64,000 nt of DNA, from NCBI GenBank assembly GCA_027493055.1, contig JAPUDO010000053.1, positions 17,997-81,996 of the forward strand, in the 5' to 3' direction. The stretch is from Niabella sp. (lineage in GTDB: Bacteria > Bacteroidota > Bacteroidia > Chitinophagales > Chitinophagaceae). The notes under the pieces are model-generated. The model saw only the letters and a program-made list of their open reading frames with translations, did not search any database and had not been told where the DNA came from. Of this stretch, positions 43,231-52,371 are shown piece by piece (position 1 is the first letter of the stretch; every line of letters begins with the position of its first letter). The position numbers and the translations under genes are program-made.

Positions 43231-44811
43231 ATGAAACAAGTATTCCTTTTTACTATATTATTGTGCGGCTTATTATTCACTACGGGGTGTAATAAGTTTT
43301 TGGAAGAGCAGAGCCAGAACGAGATAAGACCTTCCACCATTGATGATCTCAGGGGCTTAATGTCGGCCGAAGGATACCCTTACCAGGTAACGCTTGACCA
43401 GGTTACAGAATTCATGACGGATAATTTACAGTGTAACGGCGGCCAGGGACAAGCTAACTACACCAAAGCGGTGGCCAAAGGACGGGCTCCTTTTACCTGG
43501 TCCAAAGACGTGTACGAGGACCTGCTTTTACCTGACGGTTTTTCCAACAAAACCTTTGTGAATTCATGGGAGACTATATACGGCCAGATCTCGGGCTGTA
43601 ATGTGGTGTTAGATTATATTGACAAAGTGAGCGGCAGTGAGGCCGATAAGAACAACCTGCGCGGCCAGGCGCTTGCCATGCGGGCATATTATTATTTTTT
43701 ACTGGTGAATATGTACGGTAAGCCCTATAATATGCCAGGACTGGATCCTGCAAACAGTCCCGGCGTACCACTCAGGCTGAGACTGCTGGTAACAGATTCT
43801 CTTTACCCGCGTAATTCTGTGGCTGAAGTATATCACCAGGTGGAGGCCGACCTGAAAACCGGCACAGCGCTGATGAAAGCTTACCCGCAGAACAATGGCA
43901 TATACAAAATGAGTCCGCTGGCAGCTTATGCAATGCTGTCGCGCATGTATTTATACCAGGAAAAATGGGAACAAAGCATCACTTATGCCGACTCGGCAAT
44001 TGCACTAAAGCCCGGCCTTACGCAGCTGAGTGGTTATTTGAAAACGGGAGGCTATTACGTTTATAATACTGTTGGCACACCTTACTCCGGCACTTACCAG
44101 AATCGTATTTACGACCCGGGGCTGAGCACTGAAATCATCTGGAAATATATGCCTCACGCAAGTATGGTAGGGTCAGGCACCACCACCGATGAGGTACTGA
44201 GGCCGGTATTGAGTCCCACATATTCTGCCATTTACAAGCCAGTCTATACGGTATCAAACGAGTTGCTACAGATGTATGATGCCAGACCGCAATCCGATAC
44301 TGCTGTTTATCTGGGGGACTTAAGGCTTCGCACTTATTTTCGCGCGAACGGTATAATTGCGGCACCGATAATATATTATTTTTTTGGTGGCAGCTATGGC
44401 CCTGGCGGCCTGGGTATCAGGGTGTCAGAAATGTACCTGAACAGGGCCGAAGCCAGGATACAGCTGGCTATTAAAACCGGCAATACAGCACTGTTGCAAC
44501 CTGCTTTGGATGACCTGAACACATTGCGCAGCGCGCGGTATGACTCCCGGAAAGCGTATGAACCGGTAGTGATGACCAATGTGCAGCAAGCGCTTGGTTT
44601 TTGCAGAGATGAAAGGCGAAAAGAATTTCCTTTTGAAGGGCATCGCTGGTTCGACCTGCGCCGTTATGGTATGCCCAGCATTACGCACTTTTACGAGGAA
44701 GACCCTGGTACCGGCCAAACTTTTACACTAGCACAGGGCGATAACCGCTACACGCTTCCCATTCCCAAAGCTGCTTTAGAAAGAAATGGTCTGCTATCTC
44801 AAAATCCCTGA
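43231..44811 (+). CDS. SusD/RagB-family substrate-binding lipoprotein
   Basis: The 526-residue protein has a lipobox (LLFTTGC, C20) and SusD features: an N-terminal CNKFLEEQSQ segment, a TPR-like helical scaffold (LRGQALAMRAYYYFLLVNMYGKPYN), and the C-terminal pattern GLGIRVSEMYLNRAEARI and DERRKEFPFEGHRWFDLRRYG. It would sit on the outer surface as the lid of the SusC barrel. It lies 31 bp after susC. Carbohydrate or peptide specificity cannot be told; the protease gene downstream favours peptides (inference). Confidence 0.95.
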   Translation: MKQVFLFTILLCGLLFTTGCNKFLEEQSQNEIRPSTIDDLRGLMSAEGYPYQVTLDQVTEFMTDNLQCNGGQGQANYTKAVAKGRAPFTWSKDVYEDLLLPDGFSNKTFVNSWETIYGQISGCNVVLDYIDKVSGSEADKNNLRGQALAMRAYYYFLLVNMYGKPYNMPGLDPANSPGVPLRLRLLVTDSLYPRNSVAEVYHQVEADLKTGTALMKAYPQNNGIYKMSPLAAYAMLSRMYLYQEKWEQSITYADSAIALKPGLTQLSGYLKTGGYYVYNTVGTPYSGTYQNRIYDPGLSTEIIWKYMPHASMVGSGTTTDEVLRPVLSPTYSAIYKPVYTVSNELLQMYDARPQSDTAVYLGDLRLRTYFRANGIIAAPIIYYFFGGSYGPGGLGIRVSEMYLNRAEARIQLAIKTGNTALLQPALDDLNTLRSARYDSRKAYEPVVMTNVQQALGFCRDERRKEFPFEGHRWFDLRRYGMPSITHFYEEDPGTGQTFTLAQGDNRYTLPIPKAALERNGLLSQNP

Positions 44812-44834
44812 TCTTTTATTTTAAAAACAAACAG

Positions 44835-45764
44835 ATGAGACAGTTAAAATATATATTAGCTTTTACAACAGGTATTGTTTTGTTATTGGTTGCCTGCCAA
44901 AAAAAAGAATCTCCGCTAACACCCTCCGGTATTGACGAATTTGGCTACTTTGTACCTCAGGGAAATAACAGCTATGACCAGCGTATTGTGAACTACTATA
45001 ACAGGTATGGCAGTTACCTGCTTTACAATTTCACACCAAGGGATGCCTACTGGTCAGTTACCAAATGGGACTCTACCATAAGGGTTATTCCTGCTGATCC
45101 TGCTTATGTTGACAAACAATTAGATCTTTTAGACTCTACTTTTTTCAGGTATTATGCTGACAGCACCCTGCATAAATACCTGCCAGTGAAGTTCCTGCTG
45201 TGCAGCTCTATACGTCAGGGTACTGTAGTTACCCAGCTTGACGGCTATAATACAACTGCGCCTAACAGTGCAACAGCTTATGTTTACCAAACTTTTGTAG
45301 CCAACTGGGGCAGCGACCGTATTTTGAAAATTAAAAATGGCACCACGGTTGATTCGGTGGCCCGCTTTAGAGGTAATATTAATTACAGCTTCCTGCGCCT
45401 GATGCAACTAACTAATAAGATGGGACGCTCCGAATTATTTGATGCCGCTTCTGATTATACTACGGCTCTTGTTACCGGTACCAATGCTGTATCAGGCAGA
45501 TATAACAGGGGTTTTATTGGCACTACAACGCTGCCTAATGCAGCTACCGACTGGTTATGGTATGTACAGGCAATTGTGCAAAACCCTTATTCTTCCCTTA
45601 CTAATGGCACAGGTATGACCGCTAATAATGCTACCCTGCAGGGCGTGCTTTCCCCGGTAAAAGACTCTACCGGGCTTATAAGGAAGAAATATGATGCGGT
45701 TATTGATTACTATAAAAGCAATTATAATATCGATCTCCAGAGAATTGGCAACGGAGCTAAATAA
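44835..45764 (+). CDS. Lipoprotein resembling SusCD-linked zinc metallopeptidases, without HExxH
   Basis: The 309-residue lipoprotein has its lipobox at LLLVAC (C21). The order of elements (a long helical start with NYYNRYGSYLLYNF, then LDLLDSTFFRYYADSTLHKYLPVKFLLCSS, then a strand region and a helix) resembles the putative zinc-binding metallopeptidase family common in SusCD loci. However, no HExxH is found: where the helix should carry it, the sequence reads NYSFLRLMQLTNKMG. If the kinship is right, it is a catalytically dead, probably ligand-binding, surface lipoprotein. The similarity is by eye and should be treated as tentative. It follows susD by 23 bp. Confidence 0.55.
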   Translation: MRQLKYILAFTTGIVLLLVACQKKESPLTPSGIDEFGYFVPQGNNSYDQRIVNYYNRYGSYLLYNFTPRDAYWSVTKWDSTIRVIPADPAYVDKQLDLLDSTFFRYYADSTLHKYLPVKFLLCSSIRQGTVVTQLDGYNTTAPNSATAYVYQTFVANWGSDRILKIKNGTTVDSVARFRGNINYSFLRLMQLTNKMGRSELFDAASDYTTALVTGTNAVSGRYNRGFIGTTTLPNAATDWLWYVQAIVQNPYSSLTNGTGMTANNATLQGVLSPVKDSTGLIRKKYDAVIDYYKSNYNIDLQRIGNGAK

Positions 45765-45784
45765 ACCCTTAAAATAAAAAAAGA

Positions 45785-46312
45785 ATGCGTTACAAAAAAA
45801 TGATGTGGGCAGCAGCAATTGCCGGTATTACGCTGGCATCGTGCATGCCCTCGCAAACGCCCACCAGAAAAAAAATGCCGGGCTACTTAGATGCGGGTAC
45901 TTTCGAAACCGCACAACCCTTTAAGACGCGCGAAGCACGCATGAAAGAATTTTCACTGGCGACAACGAACGAAAGCCTGTTGTTTAACGGCAACATGCAG
46001 CATTTTACAACTGTTTCTCTTTCAGATGCTTCCTACGATGCTTTAGTGCTGAACCTTGCAGAACAGAATAAACCCTATGCGGCCTTGCTGATAGATAACT
46101 GGATGAAACAGGGTAATAGCGGCGTAATTATAGATCTGCGGAAGGATGTGCAGAAGCCAGCCAGCAGCGTTACCTACCGTTTAGAGCAAACAAATGGCTT
46201 CTCCTTGCCTGTTATATTTCGCTGGGATGCGGCCAGCTCGTTAAGAGCAGAATCCTATATGGCGCTGATGCAAAGCACACCTGGCCTCAAAGCTATACGC
46301 CTTGATAAATAA
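45785..46312 (+). CDS. Small lipoprotein of the SusCD operon, function unknown
   Basis: I do not recognise a family. The 175-residue product has a lipobox (GITLASC, C20), a basic linker (TPTRKKMPG), and a mixed alpha/beta body (TTVSLSDASYDALVLNLAEQ, SGVIIDLRKDVQ) ending in LKAIRLDK. It follows the previous lipoprotein gene by 20 bp and precedes the metalloprotease gene by 78 bp, so it is probably in the operon and displayed on the outer membrane. Confidence 0.65.
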   Translation: MRYKKMMWAAAIAGITLASCMPSQTPTRKKMPGYLDAGTFETAQPFKTREARMKEFSLATTNESLLFNGNMQHFTTVSLSDASYDALVLNLAEQNKPYAALLIDNWMKQGNSGVIIDLRKDVQKPASSVTYRLEQTNGFSLPVIFRWDAASSLRAESYMALMQSTPGLKAIRLDK

Positions 46313-46390
46313 TTATCAGGAGTTACGCAATAACCCGATTGTTCTCTAAAAAATATTTTTAAAATAATTACTTCTTTTTAAACAAAAAAA

Positions 46391-48874
46391 ATGACCAGTT
46401 ATAAGATTCCATTCAAATCATTGCTGTTTACCCTTACACTGCTGTTTGCTGTTTCGGCTGCTTATGCCCAGCTGCCGGTAAAGGTGGTTCCTGTTACAGG
46501 CGAAAAGGAAGCTGCAAAAGAAGATACCACCAAACCTGCACCACGTACAGCCATTAAGCCGTATGAAAAAGTGATAACCAAAGACTTTAGCAGCAAAAAA
46601 GGTTTATTTTCAGTACACCAGAATAAGGACAAAATTTATTTTGAAATCCCCGACTCTATCCTGGGACAGGATATTATGGTGATCAACCGGCTTACAAAAG
46701 TACCGGCCGGCCATGGTGTATATGCCGGAGAAGAACTGGACCAGAATACCATCTATTTTGAAAAAGGGAAAGACTCTGCTATAAGAATACGTTATGATCT
46801 TTTGATCAACGAAGCCAATCCCGAAAGCGAAATTTATAAAGCTGTTGTAAAATCCAGTAATAATCCCGTAGTGGGCACTTTCCCTGTATTGGCTTATGGC
46901 AAAAAATCTACGGTTATAGATGTTTCCAAATACCTGAAAGAGAAAAATTTTATTAACAGCATTTCTACCAATTCACCTTTTTCCCAGAATATTACAGCTA
47001 CAACGTTAAAAGATGTAATTATTGAATCTATTCGGGCCTATCCGATCAATGTTGAAATTGGGATCAGCAAAACAGTGGTATCAAAATCAAAGCTATTACC
47101 TGACGGTACACCAGCTTCTTTCGAAACCAATACCTCTTTTATAGCCTTACCTAAAAAGCCTATGCAGCGAAGGTATTATGATCAGCGTGTGGGCTTTTTC
47201 GCAGATATGTTTTATGAGTTTGGAGACGACCAGCAAAAAGCAGAAGTGCGCAGGTTTATTGTTCGCTGGCGCCTGGAGCCCAAGGCAGCGGATATGCAAA
47301 AATGGAAAAATGGCGAACTGGTAGAACCAGCTAAGCCGATTGTTATTTATATCGATCCGGCAACGCCCAGGCAATGGCGCCCTTATCTTATTGCCGGCAT
47401 TAACGACTGGCAAAAAGCATTTGAGCAGGCCGGGTTTAAGAACGCCATCATAGGAAAGGAATGGCCCGAAAATGACACCACTATGTATATGGAAGATGCC
47501 CGTTATTCCTTTGTGAGATACCTGCCGTCTGAAATACCTAATGCTTATGGGCCCAATGTGCATGACCCGCGTAGCGGCGAAATTATTCAAACCCATATTG
47601 GGTGGTATCACAATGTTATGTCTTTGCTGCAAAACTGGTACATGGTGCAGGCTGCAGCCGTTGACCCCGAGGCGCGTAAACCTAAATTTGATGAAAGACT
47701 GATGGGAGAGCTGATCCGGTTTGTTTCCAGCCATGAAATAGGACATACCCTGGGCCTGCGCCATAACTTTGGAAGCAGCAGCCGCACACCAGTAGAAAGC
47801 CTGAGAAACAAAAAATACCTCGAAAAGCACGGGCATACAGCAAGTATTATGGATTATGCCCGGTTCAACTATGTGGCGCAGCCCGAGGACAATATACCGC
47901 AGGAGCTTTTATTTCCGCGTATTGGTGAATATGATAAATGGGCTATTGAATGGGGCTATAAATATCTTGGCGCCGCTGATGCCGAAGCAGATAAAAAAAT
48001 TGTGAACAGCTGGATTGACAAACGCATCAAAGAAAACCCCCGTTTATGGTTTGGCGATGGCGAAACCCGCAAATTCGATCCTCAGTGCCAGACAGAGGAC
48101 CTGGGCGATAACGCCATGGCAGCCAATACCTATGGTATTAAAAACCTTCAGCGCATCATGCCTAATTTACCCGAATGGACTTATGAGCCTGAAAAGATGA
48201 ACCAAGGTTTGGCCAATATGTATGTGCAGGTACAAAATCAATACACCCGATACCTGATGCATGTATTAAAAAACATTGGCGGCGTTACTTTTACTATCCG
48301 CAGCGAGGCAGAAGGCGGCACCGAGTTTGATGTGGTGTCAAAAGAAAAACAATTGGAAGCCCTGGACTTCTTCAATAAACAGCTATTTACTACGCCTTAC
48401 TGGTTGATAGATAAAAAAATATTATCTAAAATAAATCTTCCCTCGGGGCCTGATGCAGTGGATGACCTGCAGGTAAAAATGATCAATACATTGCTGGATA
48501 AGGATTTCTTAACAAAGCTGCATGCCAACCAGGTGCAATATGGAGCAAAAACATTGTCGTTGCCAGAATTCATAAAAACCCTGCATGATTATATCTGGAA
48601 AAGCATAGAAGGGAAAAATAAAATTCAGCTGGATATGTACCAGCGCAATATGCAAAAAGCCTACCTGGGCTCGCTCACAGATTACCTGTTGCTAAGAGAC
48701 GGTGCTTATACAGAAACAGATGTAGCATCAGTAGTAAAGGCAGAAATTTATTTGTTGCAGCAGCAAATTGATGCGGCTGTCACTCGTGGCGGAGATGACC
48801 TTAGCACGTATCACCTGACAGATCTTAAAAACCGTATTAAAACAGCATTGAATCCTTCGGGAATCTCTATGTAA
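46391..48874 (+). CDS. Secreted zinc-dependent metalloprotease (DUF5117/DUF5118 type)
   Basis: The 827-residue protein has a signal peptide (residues 1-27, ending AAYAQ), N-terminal segments of the DUF5118/DUF5117 type (FSVHQNKDKIYFEIPDSILGQDIMV; FYEFGDDQQKAEVRRFIVRWRLE), and a metzincin-like zinc site H448-E449-IGH452-TLGLRH458 followed by a helical C-terminal region. The family is common beside SusCD pairs. It probably cleaves proteins to peptides for the neighbouring SusC/SusD (inference). The motif is complete, so an active enzyme is expected. It is the last gene before the terminator at 49012. Confidence 0.92.
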   Translation: MTSYKIPFKSLLFTLTLLFAVSAAYAQLPVKVVPVTGEKEAAKEDTTKPAPRTAIKPYEKVITKDFSSKKGLFSVHQNKDKIYFEIPDSILGQDIMVINRLTKVPAGHGVYAGEELDQNTIYFEKGKDSAIRIRYDLLINEANPESEIYKAVVKSSNNPVVGTFPVLAYGKKSTVIDVSKYLKEKNFINSISTNSPFSQNITATTLKDVIIESIRAYPINVEIGISKTVVSKSKLLPDGTPASFETNTSFIALPKKPMQRRYYDQRVGFFADMFYEFGDDQQKAEVRRFIVRWRLEPKAADMQKWKNGELVEPAKPIVIYIDPATPRQWRPYLIAGINDWQKAFEQAGFKNAIIGKEWPENDTTMYMEDARYSFVRYLPSEIPNAYGPNVHDPRSGEIIQTHIGWYHNVMSLLQNWYMVQAAAVDPEARKPKFDERLMGELIRFVSSHEIGHTLGLRHNFGSSSRTPVESLRNKKYLEKHGHTASIMDYARFNYVAQPEDNIPQELLFPRIGEYDKWAIEWGYKYLGAADAEADKKIVNSWIDKRIKENPRLWFGDGETRKFDPQCQTEDLGDNAMAANTYGIKNLQRIMPNLPEWTYEPEKMNQGLANMYVQVQNQYTRYLMHVLKNIGGVTFTIRSEAEGGTEFDVVSKEKQLEALDFFNKQLFTTPYWLIDKKILSKINLPSGPDAVDDLQVKMINTLLDKDFLTKLHANQVQYGAKTLSLPEFIKTLHDYIWKSIEGKNKIQLDMYQRNMQKAYLGSLTDYLLLRDGAYTETDVASVVKAEIYLLQQQIDAAVTRGGDDLSTYHLTDLKNRIKTALNPSGISM

Positions 48875-49011
48875 TGGGCCTGACAGCGAAAAAATTAAAT
48901 ATTCTCATGTAACCCGGTGTTGCGTTTACTTCTGCCGGTTCTATGAAACCGCTCCCGAGTACAGTTTTATTAAAGGAGCTGATAGCATATTCAAGTCATT
49001 AAAGTTTGTTT

Positions 49012-49071
49012 AGAGGGCGAGAGATGAGATGCCAGGTTTTTCTAAACCAGTGCATTTCCCTCTCTTTTTTT
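49012..49071 (+). terminator. Intrinsic terminator of the SusCD-protease operon
   Basis: An outer stem AGAGGG / CCCTCT encloses an inner stem (GGTTT / AAACC around TTCT) and is followed by CTTTTTTTAT. The rest of the 289-bp gap shows no gene. Confidence 0.7.
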
Positions 49072-49163
49072 ATACACCCGCTCCATAACATTCGGTTTTA
49101 GGGGTACTATACTACCTGGCACTTCCATTGTGCCTGACTTTGGTATTGCGGCCCATATAATTA

Positions 49164-50105
49164 CTACCACAGCCATCCCACCTGTATACTCCCATAATAC
49201 TGCGGTGTACGCTGGGTAAGTGATTGTTTATTTTCATAAATAGCTGTTGCGCTTAATAACAGCCTGTTGCCGGCATAAGCAATGCCCAGTTTCGACTGGA
49301 AAAAGACAGGATTAAGTCTCCCTTCAATTTTTTCGGGTTTAGCATTGAACATACCACCCTGTACCGTGGCATCATATGCTTTCAGGTAGATCATGGGCAT
49401 CAGGTAGCCAAAAAATTCCCTGTCTGTTTTTGAGCTCCCTTTATGGTTGCCCCAGAAAGCGGTAGCGCTGTTCTTATTAAATTGCCCGTAAATTAATGCA
49501 CCCCCCACTCCCGCATGAGTAAACAAAGTGCCGGCCGTAGCTGATAATAAAGGTTTAAACGCCCATTTGGATGTTGTACCAGGTTTGGACAAACCCGGAG
49601 ACCAGGCAAGGTCTGCATTTGCTCCCCAGGCTTCGTTTAACTGATACTCCCAAAAGGTAGGCTTGTATATATGCATTACTTTATGAGCAGACTTCTGCAC
49701 CGCTGCGCCCTGCGCCGGCGGGCCAATAACCCCGGCGCTGATTCCCCACCTTAATAAATCTTCTTTTGCATTATACAGACTGTTCTGATACCCGGCGTAT
49801 AAATAGCCGGTAAGCGGGCGGTCTAACCGCTCTTCAAAAAATTCCCCTGAAAATTGTGAGGTATAAATATTCTGGCCTGCATAAAAGCTGTGGCTTCTTT
49901 CTTTTTTTTTCCTTGCAGGTGAAGAGAGGCTCCATTGGTAAGCCAGCTTTATTCCGTTGGTATAGTAGCCATCAAGATTAACCGAAATATAACTGTCGTT
50001 CTCAGATACAATGGTAAACTGGTGTTGGTGTTGCTGCTGGGCAGATGCTGTAATAAATAAAAAGCTACACAAAGCAGTAAGAAATGTTGGAAGCTGATAT
50101 TGCAT
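49164..50105 (-). CDS. LpxR-like lipid A deacylase / outer-membrane protein
   Basis: From the ATG at 50105 the product is 313 residues with a signal peptide ending ITASAQ; an in-frame ATG at 50150 would add 15 residues. The LpxR pattern is clear at the N-terminus: IVSENDSYISVNLDGYYTNGIKLAYQW, with the conserved N, D and YTNG residues. In enteric bacteria LpxR is a calcium-dependent barrel enzyme that removes the 3' acyl-oxyacyl group of lipid A. Bacteroidota homologues are common and usually untested. It lies 78 bp downstream of recR on the same strand. Confidence 0.8.
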   Translation of the reverse strand: MQYQLPTFLTALCSFLFITASAQQQHQHQFTIVSENDSYISVNLDGYYTNGIKLAYQWSLSSPARKKKERSHSFYAGQNIYTSQFSGEFFEERLDRPLTGYLYAGYQNSLYNAKEDLLRWGISAGVIGPPAQGAAVQKSAHKVMHIYKPTFWEYQLNEAWGANADLAWSPGLSKPGTTSKWAFKPLLSATAGTLFTHAGVGGALIYGQFNKNSATAFWGNHKGSSKTDREFFGYLMPMIYLKAYDATVQGGMFNAKPEKIEGRLNPVFFQSKLGIAYAGNRLLLSATAIYENKQSLTQRTPQYYGSIQVGWLW

Positions 50106-50183
50106 TACTGAAGCACCTGGTATTAAAATGGCTACAAAAATAAGCTTCAATCCTATTCGGGCCGCAATGCCGGAATTTATATT

Positions 50184-50801
50184 TTACCGGTTCATATACT
50201 TTTCCACCGGAAGGCGGTTTTGCAGGCTGCGCCCCAGGGTTAGCTCATCCGCATATTCCAGCTCGCCGCCAAATGCAATACCCCGGGCAATAGTGGTAAT
50301 ACGTATATCCCGGCCCAGTAATTTTTTCTGGATATAATAGATGGTAGTGTCTCCCTGTATATTGGGATTGAGCGCAAATATCAGCTCCTCTGTATTTTCC
50401 TTTTCAATACGCTCCACCAGGGAATCAATATGCAGCTGGTCCGGACCTATACCATCCAGGGGTGATATAACACCGCCTAATACATGATAGGTCCCGTTAA
50501 ATTGCTGGGTACTTTCAATAGCAATAACATCACGTATATTTTCCACCACACAAATAGTTTTCTGCTGCCGGTAAGAGTTAGCGCATATAGAGCAAAAATC
50601 ACCATCGGCTACGTTAAAGCATCTTTTACAAAAGCGGATTTCTTTACGCATACGGGCAATAGTTTCGCTGAAATGGGCTACCTGCTGCTCATCCTGCTTT
50701 AATAAATGCAAAACCAGCCTTAATGCGGTTTTTTTACCAATACCAGGAAGACGCGAGAATTCGTTGACAGCAGATTCTAACAGTGCAGATGAAAATTGCA
50801 T
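50184..50801 (-). CDS. recR: Recombination mediator RecR
   Basis: From the ATG at 50801 (MQFSSALLESAVNEF) the product is 205 residues, the family norm; the in-frame extension to 50858 is unsupported and overlaps the promoter. It has the helix-hairpin-helix LPGIGKKTALRL, a four-cysteine zinc finger (CKRCFNVADGDFCSIC) and a Toprim domain (ICVVENIRDVIAIE). RecR works with RecO and RecF to load RecA at gaps. A perfect -7 box ends 4 nt before the ATG, so the mRNA is probably leaderless. Confidence 0.96.
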   Translation of the reverse strand: MQFSSALLESAVNEFSRLPGIGKKTALRLVLHLLKQDEQQVAHFSETIARMRKEIRFCKRCFNVADGDFCSICANSYRQQKTICVVENIRDVIAIESTQQFNGTYHVLGGVISPLDGIGPDQLHIDSLVERIEKENTEELIFALNPNIQGDTTIYYIQKKLLGRDIRITTIARGIAFGGELEYADELTLGRSLQNRLPVEKYMNR

Positions 50802-50805
50802 CCTG

Positions 50806-50813
50806 CAAAGATA
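50806..50813 (-). promoter_or_regulatory. -7 box (TATCTTTG) for recR
   Basis: Perfect TAnnTTTG with 4 nt between it and the recR ATG. It helps to decide the start codon. Confidence 0.55.
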
Positions 50814-50883
50814 ATTGTATGCTGCGGTTGCTAATGGAAAATTAAAAATTGAGCGCACCCAATCATCTTGCCCAAAAACGTTT

Positions 50884-50891
50884 TATGTTTG
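50884..50891 (+). promoter_or_regulatory. -7 box (TATGTTTG) for the Ig-like lipoprotein gene
   Basis: Perfect TAnnTTTG, 7 nt before the ATG at 50899. It argues against the upstream in-frame start at 50815. Confidence 0.5.
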
Positions 50892-50898
50892 CTTTAAT

Positions 50899-52311
50899 AT
50901 GCGCATTAAGAATATACTGGTATTGGTTTTAATACTGGCTTCAGGCCTGGCATTTATGTTTTCCGAAACAGGCTGTGCAAGCATTGTGCCTCCTTCCGGC
51001 GGACCAAGAGACTCTTTACCTCCCATCATTGTATCGGTAACTCCCGAAAACGAAACACTGAACTTTAACGCCAGGGAAATAAAAATTGAATTTGATGAAT
51101 ATGTGGAGCTGAATGATATTTACAAAAACCTCATTGTTTCGCCTTTTCCAAAACGGATGCCCGAAGTAAGCAGGAAGCTGCGCACAGTAACCGTAAAGAT
51201 AAAAGATACATTACAGCCCAATACTACTTATGTTTATAATTTTGCCAACGCCATTAAAGACCTGAACGAGGGCAACAAGGGCAAAGATCTGCTCTATGTT
51301 GTTTCTACCGGCACTTATATTGATTCCATGCAATTAAGCGGCGTTGTAAAAATGGCAGCTACAGGAAAAGCAGACTCCACCTTATCTGTTATGCTATACA
51401 GCAACCTTGATGATAGTGCCGTTGTGAAAGAGCGTCCCAGGTATGTAACCACGGTGGATAGCAGCGGCATATTCTTCTTTCGATACCTGGCACCGGGCCA
51501 ATACCGTTTGTTTGCTACGAAAGACGAAAGCGGCTCTTATATGTATAACGAGGAGCAGATCTTTGCTTTTGCAGATTCTATTATAACTATAGCCCCCGTG
51601 CCTCCTGCGCCGGTAAGGTTATGGGCGTACCAGCCAGAAAAAAAGAAAGAAGAGGAAGAGAGAGAAACAGAGATCAATGAAAAAGAAAAAAGACTGAAAT
51701 ATACAACCAGCCTTGAAAGCAAAAAACAGGACCTGTTAAAGGCTTTTACTATTAAGTTCGATAATCCGCTGAAAACTTTTGATACCACAAAAATGAGCCT
51801 GACTATGGATACTGTTTTCAGGCCGGTAAAGGACTATAAGATCACATTAGACAGCACTGCCCGGGTAGTAACTATAAACGTACCCTGGCTTGAAGACACT
51901 ACCTACAATCTTATCCTGGAAAAGGAATTTGCATCAGACAGTATCAACAGGCAGATCGTCAGAAATGACACTATTCAGTTTAAAACCAAATCACGTGATG
52001 ATTACGGACAGGTAAAAATTACTTTTGTGGATGTGGATCTGGACAGGAATCCCGTATTGCTAATTGCACAGGGATCATCAGTTCTGAATGCTTTTCCTAT
52101 ACCTGCCAGCCGTATTGTGCAGCTTCAGCTGTATCCTCCGGGGGATTATGATATGAAGATTTTATACGATACCAATAAGAACCTGAAATGGGATGCGGGA
52201 CAGTTTTTTGGCGAGCGGCGACAGCCGGAACTGATTGAGCAGATAGACCGGAAGCTGAATGTAAAACCCAGGCAATGGGAAACTGATTTTGAAATACGAA
52301 AAAGCAAATAG
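50899..52311 (+). CDS. Ig-like (Big_5) domain lipoprotein
   Basis: From the ATG at 50899 the protein is 470 residues with a lipobox (MFSETGC, C26) followed by ASIVPPSGGPRDSLPPIIVSVTPEN, the standard start of this Bacteroidota lipoprotein family. An Ig-like domain (ETLNFNAREIKIEFDEYVEL) follows, then further beta domains and a charged stretch (KKKEEEERETEINEKEKR). It is a surface or periplasmic structural lipoprotein of unknown role, read divergently from recR with overlapping promoters, and is 60 bp upstream of the heme A synthase gene. Confidence 0.85.
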   Translation: MRIKNILVLVLILASGLAFMFSETGCASIVPPSGGPRDSLPPIIVSVTPENETLNFNAREIKIEFDEYVELNDIYKNLIVSPFPKRMPEVSRKLRTVTVKIKDTLQPNTTYVYNFANAIKDLNEGNKGKDLLYVVSTGTYIDSMQLSGVVKMAATGKADSTLSVMLYSNLDDSAVVKERPRYVTTVDSSGIFFFRYLAPGQYRLFATKDESGSYMYNEEQIFAFADSIITIAPVPPAPVRLWAYQPEKKKEEEERETEINEKEKRLKYTTSLESKKQDLLKAFTIKFDNPLKTFDTTKMSLTMDTVFRPVKDYKITLDSTARVVTINVPWLEDTTYNLILEKEFASDSINRQIVRNDTIQFKTKSRDDYGQVKITFVDVDLDRNPVLLIAQGSSVLNAFPIPASRIVQLQLYPPGDYDMKILYDTNKNLKWDAGQFFGERRQPELIEQIDRKLNVKPRQWETDFEIRKSK

Positions 52312-52355
52312 CAGGATAAAAAATCAAAAATTGAAGGTTATCCGGATTTGGCACA

Positions 52356-52363
52356 TAATTTTG
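52356..52363 (+). promoter_or_regulatory. -7 box (TAATTTTG) for the heme A synthase gene
   Basis: Perfect TAnnTTTG, 8 nt before the ATG at 52372, with a possible TTG -33 element at 52331-52333 (22-nt spacing). It supports the ATG over the upstream TTG at 52348. Confidence 0.5.
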
Positions 52364-52371
52364 CCGTCACT

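Noticed and set aside
47147-47836. Long minus-strand ORF of 229 codons
   Set aside because: It lies wholly antisense to the metalloprotease gene around its HExxH region, has no recognisable protein features, and is explained by codon bias of the real gene.
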